A stretch of 64,000 bases of DNA from Nonomuraea sp. SYSU D8015 (GTDB taxonomy: Bacteria > Actinomycetota > Actinomycetes > Streptosporangiales > Streptosporangiaceae). The notes under the pieces are model-generated. The model was not told where the DNA came from and ran no database searches. It worked only from the letters and a program-made list of their open reading frames with translations. Positions within the stretch are counted from its first letter, which is position 1. Each line of letters starts with the position of its first letter. This document shows positions 1-8,592 of the stretch, piece by piece. Where the stretch lies: NCBI RefSeq assembly GCF_008065375.1, contig NZ_VJYI01000011.1, positions 124,001-188,000 on the forward strand, written 5' to 3'. The position numbers and the translations under genes are program-made.

Positions 1-450
1 GACCGCGGCCTGCAGCAGGTGGCCGATGTTGTAGAGCTCGTGGCCCCCCTCCAGGTCGCTGTAGCGCGGCGGCTGCTCGCCGTGCCCGTAGCAGGTGTTG
101 AGGTAGCCGTCCGGGTCCTGCGCCCGGCCGATGCGGACGGTGAGCCGCTTGATCGCCGCCTCCGCCTCCTGATCGCCGGTACGTGCGGTCTCCCAGGCCA
201 GGGCCTCCAGGAGCTTGTAGACCTCCGAGTCGGAGAAACACCAGCCGGGCCGGTCGGGGCCGGTGGTCCCGTCGGCGACGCGGTCGAAGTTGGCGAGCCA
301 GCCGAGGCGCTCCATCCACTCCTCGCAGTGGGCGAGCGTCGCTGTGGCGTTCACGGCCTGCCGGCTCCCCCAGAATCCGCCGGTGATGGAGACCTGCGCG
401 AGCCCGAGGGGGCGTACCCGGCCGTGGGACGGCAGCACGGGGCTGGTCAT
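1..450 (-). CDS. GH127 beta-L-arabinofuranosidase, N-terminal part (cut by window edge)
   Basis: An open frame with no stop runs from an ATG at 450 to the left edge (150 codons). The translation begins MTSPVLPSHGRVRPLGL and contains the family-typical stretches ITGGFWGSRQ, DSEVYKLLEAL, DGYLNTCY and GGHELYNIGHLLQAAV, which I recognise from GH127 (HypBA1-type) beta-L-arabinofuranosidases. No signal peptide is visible, so the enzyme should be cytoplasmic and trim L-arabinofuranose from imported oligosaccharides. It is the last visible gene of a binding protein-permease-permease operon, 26 bases after the second permease. The catalytic Cys/Glu zinc-site region lies beyond the edge and cannot be checked. 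GH127 versus a related (alpha/alpha)6 family is the main uncertainty. Confidence 0.82.
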   Translation of the reverse strand, partial: MTSPVLPSHGRVRPLGLAQVSITGGFWGSRQAVNATATLAHCEEWMERLGWLANFDRVADGTTGPDRPGWCFSDSEVYKLLEALAWETARTGDQEAEAAIKRLTVRIGRAQDPDGYLNTCYGHGEQPPRYSDLEGGHELYNIGHLLQAAV

Positions 451-476
451 GTGGTGAGCCTTTCGATGAATGGTGG

Positions 477-1292
477 TCAGTCCTTCACGGCGCCCGCGGT
501 GACCCCGGCGGCGATGTAGCGCTGCGCGAGGACGAGGAGGAAGGCCGCGGGGATGGACGCGATCACGGCGGTCGCCATGATCGAGTTCCACTGCGTGGTG
601 TTGTTGCCGATGTAGCGGAAGATGCCGAGGGTGATCGGGATGACGTCGCTGTTGCGGTTGAGGGTCGAGGCGAAGATGAAGTCCGACCACGCCCACAGGA
701 ACGTGAAGAGCGAGACCGTGATCACCGAGTTGCGGCTCAGCGGCAGGATGATCGACCGGAACGTGCGCCACGTGCTCGCCCCGTCGATCTGCGCCGCGGC
801 CATGAGCTCGGCCGGGATGCTCGCCATGAACGCGCGGAACAGCAGCACCCCGAAGGGCACGGCCAGCGTCGAGTCGGCCACGATGAGGCCCGCGACGGTG
901 TTGAGCATGCCGAGCCTGATGTAGATCGCGTAGAAGCCCATGGCCATGACGACGCCGGGGATCATCTGCGCGACCAGCAGCAGGAAGTCGATCCCGCGCC
1001 CGCCGAGCGGCCGCAGCTTGGCCAGGGAGTAGCCGGCGGGCAGGGCCACGACGAGCGTGAGCGCGACCGTGCCGAGGCCGATGAACAGGCTGGTGGCCAG
1101 GGCCGGCAGCTGCTGGGTGAACGCCGCGGCGTACCCCTCGAACGTGGGGTCCCAGGGGAACCAGTGGGGCGGATCGGCCCGCATGTCACCCGTCTTGGTG
1201 AGCGAGACGTTGAACATCCAGTAGACCGGGAAGAGCATCAGCGCGACGAGGACGACGCCCAGCGCGGTCCTCCACCACGACCTGGGGGTCAT
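477..1292 (-). CDS. carbohydrate ABC transporter permease, MalG type
   Basis: Inner-membrane subunit of a sugar importer, 271 residues, the usual length for MalG/AraQ-type permeases. It starts MTPRSWWRTALG and has about six hydrophobic segments. The cytoplasmic EAA-type loop reads ELMAAAQIDGASTWRTFRSI, the ATPase contact. The ATG at 1292 overlaps the stop of the upstream permease by 4 bp (1289-1292), which fixes the start and implies translational coupling. No ATPase gene lies in the operon, so a shared MsiK-like ATPase elsewhere is likely, as is common in actinomycetes (inference). Confidence 0.93.
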   Translation of the reverse strand: MTPRSWWRTALGVVLVALMLFPVYWMFNVSLTKTGDMRADPPHWFPWDPTFEGYAAAFTQQLPALATSLFIGLGTVALTLVVALPAGYSLAKLRPLGGRGIDFLLLVAQMIPGVVMAMGFYAIYIRLGMLNTVAGLIVADSTLAVPFGVLLFRAFMASIPAELMAAAQIDGASTWRTFRSIILPLSRNSVITVSLFTFLWAWSDFIFASTLNRNSDVIPITLGIFRYIGNNTTQWNSIMATAVIASIPAAFLLVLAQRYIAAGVTAGAVKD

Positions 1293-2233
1293 GCGCGTTC
1301 CTCCTTGCGCTGCAGGTGCACGTGCAGGAGCCCGGCGGCGAAGGCGATGAGGATCAGGATGTTGCCGACGGCCGCCGCGGGTGAGAAGTCGGGCTGGCCG
1401 GTGCCGAACGCCTCGCGGTAGGACCAGATGGCGAGCGTCGCCGAGGCGTCCGCCGGGCCGCCCTTCGTCATGATCCAGATGATGTCGACGACCTTGAGCG
1501 TGTAGATCAGGCCGAGCAGCAGCGTGATCGCCGACACCGGGCGCAGCAGCGGGAAGGTGATGCGCCAGAACCGCTGCCACGCGTTCGCTCCGTCCAGGCC
1601 GGCGGCCTCGTACAGGTCGGCGGAGATGTTCTGCAGCCCGGCGTAGAGGATCACCAGGTTGAACGGGATGCCGAGCCAGATGTTGGCGATGGTCACCGAC
1701 AGCAGCGAGGTGTCGGGGGACGTGAGCCAGTTGATCTGGCCGATCCCGAACGCCTGCAGGGCCGCGTTGACGATGCCGTTCTCGCTGTTGAGCATCCACG
1801 ACCAGGTCGAGGCCGAGACGATCAGCGGCAGCAGCCACGGCACCAGGAACATCGCGCGCAGCACCGCGGACAGGCGGAAGTTGCGGTGGAAGAAGACCGC
1901 GAGGGCCAGCCCGAGCGCGTACTGCACGGCGATGGAGCCGAGCGTGAACACGGCCGTGTTGCGCAGCGCCCGCAGGAAGGTGTCGTCGGACAGGATGTTC
2001 CGGTAGTTCTCCCAGCCGGTGAACTCGGGGTTGCCCTGCACGAACGCGCGCGGCGTGTAGTCGTGCACGCTGAGCTCGATGTTGCGGTAGAGCGGGTAGG
2101 CGTAGAAGACGATCAGGTAGACGACGAGCGGCGCGAGGAAGGCGAAGGCCGTCCACCGCGGCGAGCGCCGCCGCGGGGGCGACGGGTGCGCCGCCCGCCG
2201 CACCGTGATCGTTCCGGTTTGCGGAGAAGTCAT
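1289..2233 (-). CDS. carbohydrate ABC transporter permease, MalF type
   Basis: 314 residues with a cytoplasmic N-terminus rich in Arg/Pro, then six hydrophobic segments beginning near residue 30 (TAFAFLAPLVVYLIVFYAYP). The EAA-like loop is DLYEAAGLDGANAWQRFWRI. It is the MalF/UgpA-like partner of the downstream permease. It starts 4 bases after the binding-protein stop and ends in a 4-bp overlap with the next permease, so the three genes are one transcript. The substrate cannot be read from the permease. The operon context (GH127 and a LacI regulator) suggests arabinose-containing oligosaccharides. Confidence 0.93.
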   Translation of the reverse strand: MTSPQTGTITVRRAAHPSPPRRRSPRWTAFAFLAPLVVYLIVFYAYPLYRNIELSVHDYTPRAFVQGNPEFTGWENYRNILSDDTFLRALRNTAVFTLGSIAVQYALGLALAVFFHRNFRLSAVLRAMFLVPWLLPLIVSASTWSWMLNSENGIVNAALQAFGIGQINWLTSPDTSLLSVTIANIWLGIPFNLVILYAGLQNISADLYEAAGLDGANAWQRFWRITFPLLRPVSAITLLLGLIYTLKVVDIIWIMTKGGPADASATLAIWSYREAFGTGQPDFSPAAAVGNILILIAFAAGLLHVHLQRKEERA

Positions 2234-2237
2234 CGGA

Positions 2238-3512
2238 TCAGTTGCCGGTGGCCTGCTTCGCCTGGGCCTGCGCCTCCTTGAGCGCGTCGGCGGGGCTGGC
2301 CGCGCCGCTCAGCGACTTCTGCACCGCCGTCCACATCGCCTCTGAGATCTTCGGGTACTTGGTGCCGAGGTTGTCGCTGGTGCGGCCCTTGGCGGACTGC
2401 ACGGCCTCGACCCACGGCTTCAGGGTCGGCTCCTTGTCGAGGATCGCCTTCTGCCCCTCGGCGGTGGAGGGGATGTAGTAGGCGAACGTCGTGCCGGTCT
2501 CCACCAGGCCCTCGGGCGTGGTCATGCACTCGAGGATCTTCTTGGTGGCGGTGTAGCGGCTGGTGTCCTTCTGCACCGGGACCGTGATGAACTCGCCGCC
2601 CGTGGGGGTGGGGGCGACCCCGCCGTCCTTTCCGGGGATCTGGACGATGCCGGTGGGGAAGTCGGCCTTCGCGGCGCTGTTGATCTGCCAGGTGCCGTTC
2701 TCGGCGAAGGCGAACTCGCCGGTCAGGAACTCCTCCCAGGTGGTGTTCTGGGAGTTGCTGATGACCGAGTTGGGCGCGGTGCCGTCCTTGACCCACGTGG
2801 TCCACTGGCTGAGCGCCTCGACGGCCTGCGGCGAGTCGAGCTGGGTGAGCTGCGCCCCGGCGCCCCAGAACCACGGCAGGAACTGGAACGAGCCCTCCTC
2901 CGTGCCGATGGCCGAGAACGTGATCGGCTTCTTGCCCGCGGCCTTGACCTTCTTCAGCGCCGCGTTGAGCGAGGCCCAGTCCTTGATGGAGGCCGGGTCG
3001 ACGCCGGCGTCGTCGAGGATCTTCTTGTTGTAGTAGAGGGCGAGGGTGTTGGCGCCGATGGGGATGCCGTAGGCCTTGCCGTCCAGTTCGCCGGCGGCGA
3101 TGAGGTTCTTGTCGAACCTGGAGGTGTCCAGGCCGAAGTCGGACATCGTGGTGAGCATGCCGGCGTCCGCGAGCGTCGAGACGGCGGGGTTGTCGAGGAG
3201 GATGACGTCCGGCGCGTTGCCCTCCTGGCCGGCGAGCAGGGCCTGGTTGGTCAGCGCGGTCGTGTCGTAGGCGGTGCGCTGGATGGTGACGCCGGCCTGC
3301 TGGCCGCAGGAGTTCACCCGCTTGGCCCACGCGGAGTTCGCGTCGTGCTGCGGATAGGGGTCCCACCACGTGTACGCGCCGCCGCCGGAGGCGGTGGCGC
3401 CGGTGGTCGTGCCGCCACCCTGGGGAGCGGAGGCGCAGGCGGCGAGAGCGGACAGCGCCAGGACGGCGGTTCCGAAGACGGCCGCCCTCGTGGACATCGA
3501 CGGACGGTTCAT
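2238..3512 (-). CDS. ABC transporter extracellular sugar-binding lipoprotein
   Basis: Substrate-binding protein of the importer, 424 residues. It begins MNRPSMSTRAAVFGTAVLAL and has a lipobox LSALAAC, so it should be lipid-anchored outside the membrane. The body has family 1 solute-binding features (WWDPYPQ near the N-terminus, GNAPDVILLDNP, GKAYGIPIGANTLALYYNK, EEFLTGEFAFAENGTWQI). A TTG four codons upstream keeps the frame open, but a GGAGG lies correctly 5-6 bases before the ATG at 3512, so I start there. It is the first gene of the operon, and a LacI-type operator (3525-3538) sits directly upstream of its ribosome binding site. Confidence 0.93.
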   Translation of the reverse strand: MNRPSMSTRAAVFGTAVLALSALAACASAPQGGGTTTGATASGGGAYTWWDPYPQHDANSAWAKRVNSCGQQAGVTIQRTAYDTTALTNQALLAGQEGNAPDVILLDNPAVSTLADAGMLTTMSDFGLDTSRFDKNLIAAGELDGKAYGIPIGANTLALYYNKKILDDAGVDPASIKDWASLNAALKKVKAAGKKPITFSAIGTEEGSFQFLPWFWGAGAQLTQLDSPQAVEALSQWTTWVKDGTAPNSVISNSQNTTWEEFLTGEFAFAENGTWQINSAAKADFPTGIVQIPGKDGGVAPTPTGGEFITVPVQKDTSRYTATKKILECMTTPEGLVETGTTFAYYIPSTAEGQKAILDKEPTLKPWVEAVQSAKGRTSDNLGTKYPKISEAMWTAVQKSLSGAASPADALKEAQAQAKQATGN

Positions 3513-3524
3513 CGATTCCTCCAA

Positions 3525-3538
3525 TGTTAGCGCTCACA
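3525..3538. promoter_or_regulatory. LacI-family operator TGTTAGCGCTCACA, importer operon
   Basis: An imperfect palindrome around a central GC (TGTTAGC/GCTCACA, one mismatched pair), the usual form of a LacI-family operator. It lies just upstream of the Shine-Dalgarno of the binding-protein gene. The identical 14-mer occurs at 4924-4937 before the large plus-strand hydrolase, which argues for one regulon. Confidence 0.75.
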
Positions 3539-3576
3539 CGGGAGCGCGCCGGAAGGGATGGGTCGTGGCCCGCGGT

Positions 3577-4602
3577 CTAACGGGCGTTTCTGGGGGGTGC
3601 GGTGCTTCCGCGGGAGACCAGCTCGGGCGAGATGAAGCGCACGACGAACGGCTCGTTTCGCGCCGCGGGCGATTCCACGCGGCGGACGAGCTGGCGCACC
3701 GCCATGGATCCGAGGCGGTCGGGCGCGCTCTCGATGAACGAATAGGACAGGGAGAAGGTCGCGGCGAACTCGGCGGAGTAGCGCCCGATGACCGACAGGT
3801 CCTCGGGCACCCGCAGCCCTCGCGCGTAGGTGACGGAGGGCAGCGCCGCCGCGGCCGCCTCGTTGTTGATCAGCAGGCCGGTCGCCGCCGGGTAGGCGTC
3901 GAGCAGGCCGTTGAGCAGGCGGCCCACGGCCGGTTGCCGGGACTCGCCGTACACCGCGTGCAGGGTGACGCCCAGCTGGCGGGCGCGTTCGAGCGCGGCG
4001 TCGCGCAGCCGCCACACGTACGCGCCGCCCCGCTCGACCACGTGCTCCGGGTGCGAGATGAGGATGAGCTCGCGGTGGCCGAGGCGGTGGAGGTGGTCCA
4101 CCATCACCCGTCCGGCCTCCTCGAAGTCGAGGTCGAACACGTCGAGCCCCGAGCAGTCGCCCGGCAGACCCACCAGGGCGCCCGGCTGGGGCGCCGCGCG
4201 CAGGATGGGCAGCCGCGCGTCGTCCTGCGCGATGTTCATGAGGACGACGCCGTCGACCATGCGGGAATCGGTGATGCGCCGCAGAGCCCGCGCGCCGTCG
4301 GCCTCGGTGACCAGCAGCGTGTCGTAGCCGAGGTCGCGGGCGGTGTCCGTGACGCCCAGGATGTACTGCAGCATCGCGGGCGCGAACTCGTCTTCGTGGA
4401 ACTGCGCGAGCAGACCGAGGACCTTGGTCTGGGCTGTGGCGAGCGCGCGGGCGCCGGCGTTCGGCGTGTACGCGAGCGCCTCGGCGGCCGCCAGCACGCG
4501 CCGGCGGACCTCCTCCGAGATGGGCCGCTTGCCCGACAGCGCGTACGACGCCGTGCTGCGGCTCACCCCGGCCTCCCGGGCCACGTCTCCGATCGTCGCC
4601 AC
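3577..4602 (-). CDS. LacI-family transcriptional regulator
   Basis: 341-residue repressor-type regulator. Residues about 2-25 form the LacI helix-turn-helix (ATIGDVAREAGVSRSTASYA, then LSGKRPIS), followed by a periplasmic-binding-protein-like sugar sensor domain. The frame is open from a GTG at 4608, but that codon overlaps the GGAGGTGA ribosome binding site. The second GTG at 4602 is well spaced from it and gives the usual LacI N-terminus. The gene lies between the importer operon (same strand, downstream) and the divergent GH39-like gene, the classic position for a local regulator. GAACCGGTTC sites at 4620 and 4738 may be its autoregulatory operators. Whether it also binds the TGTTAGCGCTCACA sites cannot be decided here. 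Confidence 0.92.
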   Translation of the reverse strand: MATIGDVAREAGVSRSTASYALSGKRPISEEVRRRVLAAAEALAYTPNAGARALATAQTKVLGLLAQFHEDEFAPAMLQYILGVTDTARDLGYDTLLVTEADGARALRRITDSRMVDGVVLMNIAQDDARLPILRAAPQPGALVGLPGDCSGLDVFDLDFEEAGRVMVDHLHRLGHRELILISHPEHVVERGGAYVWRLRDAALERARQLGVTLHAVYGESRQPAVGRLLNGLLDAYPAATGLLINNEAAAAALPSVTYARGLRVPEDLSVIGRYSAEFAATFSLSYSFIESAPDRLGSMAVRQLVRRVESPAARNEPFVVRFISPELVSRGSTAPPRNAR

Positions 4603-4617
4603 TCTCACCTCCGATCA

Positions 4618-4631
4618 TTGAACCGGTTCGA
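4618..4631. promoter_or_regulatory. palindrome TTGAACCGGTTCGA, probable LacI-family operator 1
   Basis: Perfect core palindrome GAACCGGTTC (4620-4629), 15 bases upstream of the LacI start. The AACCGGTT centre is common in LacI-family sites. Its position suggests autorepression. Confidence 0.6.
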
Positions 4632-4918
4632 CAGTTGCGTTGCAGACTCCCTCGCATCGCTGACCGGATGGCGCCTTCTCCTGGGGGTTCACAGGCTTAC
4701 GCCACACCGGCGTCAACGTGCGATCACCGGAGCGAGCGAACCGGTTCAACGATGTGGCTCGACTGTTTCTCCACCAGATGGCAGGCGTCAAGAGCGGACA
4801 TCGGCGGCGATACCGAATCGTGACACGTAGGAAACACCAAAGATCGGCCCATTGACGTGCGGGACGCGGCTACGTAACCTACGCGAAACCCTCAGTTGCG
4901 TTGCTGATCGACTCCCTC
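4632..4918. repeat. direct repeat pair CAGTTGCGTTGC...GACTCCCTC
   Basis: CAGTTGCGTTGC occurs at 4632-4643 and 4893-4904. Each copy is followed after a short spacer by GACTCCCTC (4645-4653 and 4910-4918). The first copy abuts a GAACCGGTTC palindrome and the second ends 5 bases before the TGTTAGCGCTCACA operator. They could be duplicated promoter or activator elements; no function is known to me. Confidence 0.5.
4737..4749. promoter_or_regulatory. palindrome GAACCGGTTC, probable LacI-family operator 2
   Basis: Second copy of GAACCGGTTC (4738-4747), 118 bp from the first, with flanks CGAACCGGTTCAA. The paired arrangement would allow looping by a tetrameric or dimeric LacI-type protein (inference). 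Confidence 0.55.
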
Positions 4919-4923
4919 AGGTT

Positions 4924-4937
4924 TGTTAGCGCTCACA
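4924..4937. promoter_or_regulatory. LacI-family operator TGTTAGCGCTCACA, hydrolase gene
   Basis: Exact repeat of the 14-mer at 3525-3538, placed just before the AGAGGGA ribosome binding site of the plus-strand hydrolase. In both cases the operator lies in the leader next to the start, suited to repression. Confidence 0.75.
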
Positions 4938-4953
4938 TTCAGAGGGACATGTG

Positions 4954-7900
4954 ATGACATCTCCGAGCATCACCAAGGCCATGCGCGCCGGGCTCCTCCC
5001 GGCCGCCCTCACCATCGCGTTAACCACGGGTGTCGCGGACGCGGCCAGCGCCGATCCGCCCGCTCCCGTGCTCGTCTACGAGTTCGACGCCGACGACGTC
5101 ACCACCGGATCCGTCACCGACTCCTCCGGCAACGGGCTGCACGGGACGCTGGTCAACGGCTCCACCGCGGCGTTGGTCGAGGGAGCCGGAGGAGGTCACG
5201 CGCTCAGCCTGCCCGGCGGGGCTCCCACCTCCAACGGCGCGTACGTGCGGCTTCCACTGGCCGCGATCAAGGACAAGACCGACCTGACCGTGTCGGCGCG
5301 GGTGAAGTGGGACGGCACCACCGCCCCCTGGCAGTGGATCTACGCGCTCGGCAAGGACACCAACCGCTACCTGTTCTCCACGCCGTACAACGGCGACGGC
5401 CTGCTGCGCACGGCGATCACCACCTCGGGCGGCGGCGGCGAGGCCAAGGTCACCGGGTACGCCCCGCTGCCGGCCGACGCCTGGAAGACGCTGACGGTCA
5501 CCCTCGACACGGCCGCCAAGCGCGTGACCACCTACCTCGACGGCGCCGCCGTCGCCTCGGCCGCCACGAACGTGACGGCCGCGCAGCTGATCGACGCCGC
5601 CACGACGTCCGCCGGGTTCATCGGGCGCTCGTTCTACCAGGACCCGCTGTTCGACGGCGCGATCGACGACTTCCGCGTCTACGGGGCCGCGCTGACGGCC
5701 GAGCAGGTGGCAGCCCTCGCCGGCGGTCAGACGCCGGCGGCGACGGGCCTGACGCAGGACACGTTCGCGGTGCGGACGACCATCGGCACCGCGCCGCCCC
5801 TGCCGGCCGCGGTCCGCGCCACGTTCTCCGACGGCTACGACCGCGACCTGCCCATCACCTGGTCGCCCGTGAAACCCGAGGACTACGCCAAGGCCGGGAC
5901 CTTCACCGCGACCGGCACGGCCGGCGGCAAGCCGGTCACGGCGAACGTCACCGTGGTCCGCGAGGGCCAGCTCGTCATCGACCTGGCCAAGGACACCGGC
6001 GCCTTCCACGGCGGCGCGTCCGGCACGCTGTACGGGCTGTACGGGCCGGGGGTGCCGACGAACAACCTGATCGAGGGCATGCGCCTGCGCACGGTCTCGA
6101 CCAAGGCCCAGGACGGCCCGCAGCACCCGGGCGCCGACGCCCTGGAAGTGGTCAAGCCGCTCGCCGACAGCACGAACGGCGACGTGTACATCTACATGAC
6201 CGACATCCACCGCGGCTTCCCGTACCAGTGGCCGGGCAGCACGCCGCAGGAGAAGATGGACCTGTACAAGGAGAAGATCGCCAAGCAGGTCGACCAGGTT
6301 CTCCAGCTTGACCCGAAATATCAGGACAACATCGTCTTCGTGCCGTTCAACGAGCCCGAGGGCAACATGTTCGGCACCGGTGAGTGGAGCTACAACCGCA
6401 AGAGCTGGCTCAACGACCCGACGGACTACTTCAAGGCGTGGGACGAGGTCCACGCGCTCATCAAGGGCAAGATGCCCGACGCCCGGATCGCCGGCCCCAA
6501 CACCAGCGTGCTCTACTCCCAGGTGAAGGGCTTCCTGCAGCACACTGTCCAGGCCGGCACCGTGCCCGAGGTGATGACCTGGCACGAGCTCAGCCACCCC
6601 GAGCAGGTGCGGCAGAGCGTCAAGCGCTACCGCGACATGGAGGCCGAGGTCTTCGCCGGCACGAAGTACGCCGGGAAGAAGCTGCCGATCAACGTCAACG
6701 AGTACGCCTTCAACTACCACACCTCGGTGCCCGGCCAGATGATCCAGTGGGTGTCGGCCATCGAGGAGTCGAAGGTCGACGCCGACATCGCGTACTGGAA
6801 CATCGACGGCAACCTCTCCGACTCCGCCGTGCAGGCGAACCGCGCCAACGGCCAGTGGTGGCTGCTCAACGCCTACGGCAGCATGAGCGGGCACACCGTG
6901 CAGGTCACGCCGCCGTTCCCGGGGCAGAACTACACCCTGCAGGGCGTCGCCACGCTCGACCCGGCCAAGAAGCAGGCCCGCGCGATCTTCGGCGGCGCGA
7001 GCAGCGCCGGGCACATCCGCTTCGAGAACGTCCCCGCCGGCGTCTTCGGCGCCGGCGTGCACGCCTGGATCCGCGAGATCCCATGGACGGGGCAGATCGG
7101 CGACTCGGCGCAGCCGGAGATCATCGCCGAGCGTGACGTCAAGGTCGAGGACGGCACCGTGGTGTTCGACTTCGGCAGCGGCGACCTGCCGCGACTGAAG
7201 GAGTCGTCGGCGTACGAGATCGTGCTCAGCCCCGCGGGCACGGGCACGGTGACGGCGCCCGCGCCCAAGCTGTGGGAGCAGTCGTACGAGGCCGAGGACG
7301 CCAAGTACACCGGCGGCGGCTACAGCCGCAACGGCCCCGAGGGCTCGCCCTCGGACGTGTCGAAGTTCTACACCTCCGGCCGCTTCAACGTCGGCGGGCT
7401 GCGGACCGGCTCCGACGGGGTGCTCGACTTCACCGTCGAGGTCCCGCAGGACGGCCGCTACGACCTGAGCGTCTTCGCCAACTCGCTCAACACCTTCGAC
7501 CGGGTGCGCGAGCAGGGGCCCACCAACGTCTTCCTCCGCGTGGACGGCGCCGCCGAGCAGGAGCTGTTCCTGCCGCTCGGCTACAAGTGGGTCGTGTGGG
7601 ACCACGCCGACACCACCGTGGAGCTCAAGGCGGGCAAGCACGTGATCTCCCTGGCCGCGCGGAGCCTCGACGGCACGAAGGCGACCAAGGGCGATGCGAT
7701 CGTGGACCGGATCCGGCTGTCGCTGGCGAACCCGGCGGCGGCGACCTCGATCTACGAGGCCGAGCTGGCCGACCTGGGCGGGGCCCGCATCGCCTACGAC
7801 GTCAAGGGCGAGGGCGTCGGCGGCTCGGGCGCCGTGGCGGCCGGTCGCGGGAAGTCGGCGACGTTCTGGGTCTACTCCGCCCGGGACGCCGCGGCCACCC

Positions 7901-8583
7901 TCGACCTGAAGATGCTCCGCGGCAAGGCGGCGGTGGCCGTCAACGGCATCCAGGTGATGGACGACGCCCGGCGCGGCGCCGCCACGAGGACGGTGTCGCT
8001 GTCCGGCGGCATCAACAAGGTCACGGTAACCGCCAGGACGGGCGCCAGCCTTATCGACCGTCTGGAGGTGCGCGCGGCCGCCGACGCGCTGCCGGGCACC
8101 GCGTACGAGGCGGAGTCCGCCCAGCTCGCGGGGACGGCGAAGGCGTCGCAGCTCACCCTGGCCAGCGGCAAGTCCGCGGTCACCGGGGTCGGCGGCACGC
8201 CGGGCAACGCCAACACGCTCACCTTCGCGGTGCAGGCGGACAAGCCGGGCACGTACGCCATGCGTGTCCGCTACTCCAACCCGGAGCAGTCGCCCGCGAC
8301 GCACTACAACCCGGATCCGCTCGCCCGGCACGCCGACATCTCGGTGAACGGCGCCGCCCCGCAGCGCGTCCTGTTCCCGCACTCCTTCCACGAGAACAAC
8401 TTCTGGGAGCTCACGGTCCCGGTGGAGCTGAAGGAGGGTGCGAACACGGTGCGGTTCTCCGCCGAGGAGCTGCCGAACTTCGACGGCAAGACGTACGCGT
8501 CGGAGACCTTCCCCGGGGTGCTGCTGCGCTCGCAGTACGCCCCGAACATCGACAAGATCACGGTCGCTCCCTACAGCGGCTGA
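4954..8583 (+). CDS. secreted multidomain glycoside hydrolase, LamG + GH39-like + CBMs
   Basis: 1209-residue exported enzyme. A signal peptide ends near ADAASA (residues about 1-34). A LamG/concanavalin-like domain follows (about 38-235), then a bacterial Ig-like domain (about 245-320). The clan GH-A catalytic region (about 325-690) has VPFNEPEGNMFGTGEWSY (acid/base Glu in NEP) and INVNEYAFNYH (candidate nucleophile in NEY), most like GH39. The C-terminal half has three carbohydrate-binding-like modules starting YEAEDAKY, IYEAELADL and YEAESAQL (CBM6/35-like). GTG at 4951 is an alternative start; I prefer the ATG at 4954, spaced from AGAGGGA. It is probably co-regulated with the arabinoside importer and would release its oligosaccharides outside the cell. 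The exact substrate is unknown. Confidence 0.85.
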   Translation: MTSPSITKAMRAGLLPAALTIALTTGVADAASADPPAPVLVYEFDADDVTTGSVTDSSGNGLHGTLVNGSTAALVEGAGGGHALSLPGGAPTSNGAYVRLPLAAIKDKTDLTVSARVKWDGTTAPWQWIYALGKDTNRYLFSTPYNGDGLLRTAITTSGGGGEAKVTGYAPLPADAWKTLTVTLDTAAKRVTTYLDGAAVASAATNVTAAQLIDAATTSAGFIGRSFYQDPLFDGAIDDFRVYGAALTAEQVAALAGGQTPAATGLTQDTFAVRTTIGTAPPLPAAVRATFSDGYDRDLPITWSPVKPEDYAKAGTFTATGTAGGKPVTANVTVVREGQLVIDLAKDTGAFHGGASGTLYGLYGPGVPTNNLIEGMRLRTVSTKAQDGPQHPGADALEVVKPLADSTNGDVYIYMTDIHRGFPYQWPGSTPQEKMDLYKEKIAKQVDQVLQLDPKYQDNIVFVPFNEPEGNMFGTGEWSYNRKSWLNDPTDYFKAWDEVHALIKGKMPDARIAGPNTSVLYSQVKGFLQHTVQAGTVPEVMTWHELSHPEQVRQSVKRYRDMEAEVFAGTKYAGKKLPINVNEYAFNYHTSVPGQMIQWVSAIEESKVDADIAYWNIDGNLSDSAVQANRANGQWWLLNAYGSMSGHTVQVTPPFPGQNYTLQGVATLDPAKKQARAIFGGASSAGHIRFENVPAGVFGAGVHAWIREIPWTGQIGDSAQPEIIAERDVKVEDGTVVFDFGSGDLPRLKESSAYEIVLSPAGTGTVTAPAPKLWEQSYEAEDAKYTGGGYSRNGPEGSPSDVSKFYTSGRFNVGGLRTGSDGVLDFTVEVPQDGRYDLSVFANSLNTFDRVREQGPTNVFLRVDGAAEQELFLPLGYKWVVWDHADTTVELKAGKHVISLAARSLDGTKATKGDAIVDRIRLSLANPAAATSIYEAELADLGGARIAYDVKGEGVGGSGAVAAGRGKSATFWVYSARDAAATLDLKMLRGKAAVAVNGIQVMDDARRGAATRTVSLSGGINKVTVTARTGASLIDRLEVRAAADALPGTAYEAESAQLAGTAKASQLTLASGKSAVTGVGGTPGNANTLTFAVQADKPGTYAMRVRYSNPEQSPATHYNPDPLARHADISVNGAAPQRVLFPHSFHENNFWELTVPVELKEGANTVRFSAEELPNFDGKTYASETFPGVLLRSQYAPNIDKITVAPYSG

Positions 8584-8592
8584 CCAGGTGAC

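Larger units (their letters stand above)
4603..4953. other. divergent intergenic region rich in regulatory repeats
   Basis: About 350 bases between the LacI gene and the large hydrolase gene. I find no gene in it. It holds two GAACCGGTTC palindromes, a pair of CAGTTGCGTTGC direct repeats each followed by GACTCCCTC, and one TGTTAGCGCTCACA operator. It must contain promoters for both directions. Confidence 0.7.

Noticed and set aside
5020..8391. 1123-codon open frame on the minus strand
   Set aside because: Antisense shadow of the secreted hydrolase; the translation is Arg/Gly/Val-rich low-complexity sequence caused by GC-rich third positions.
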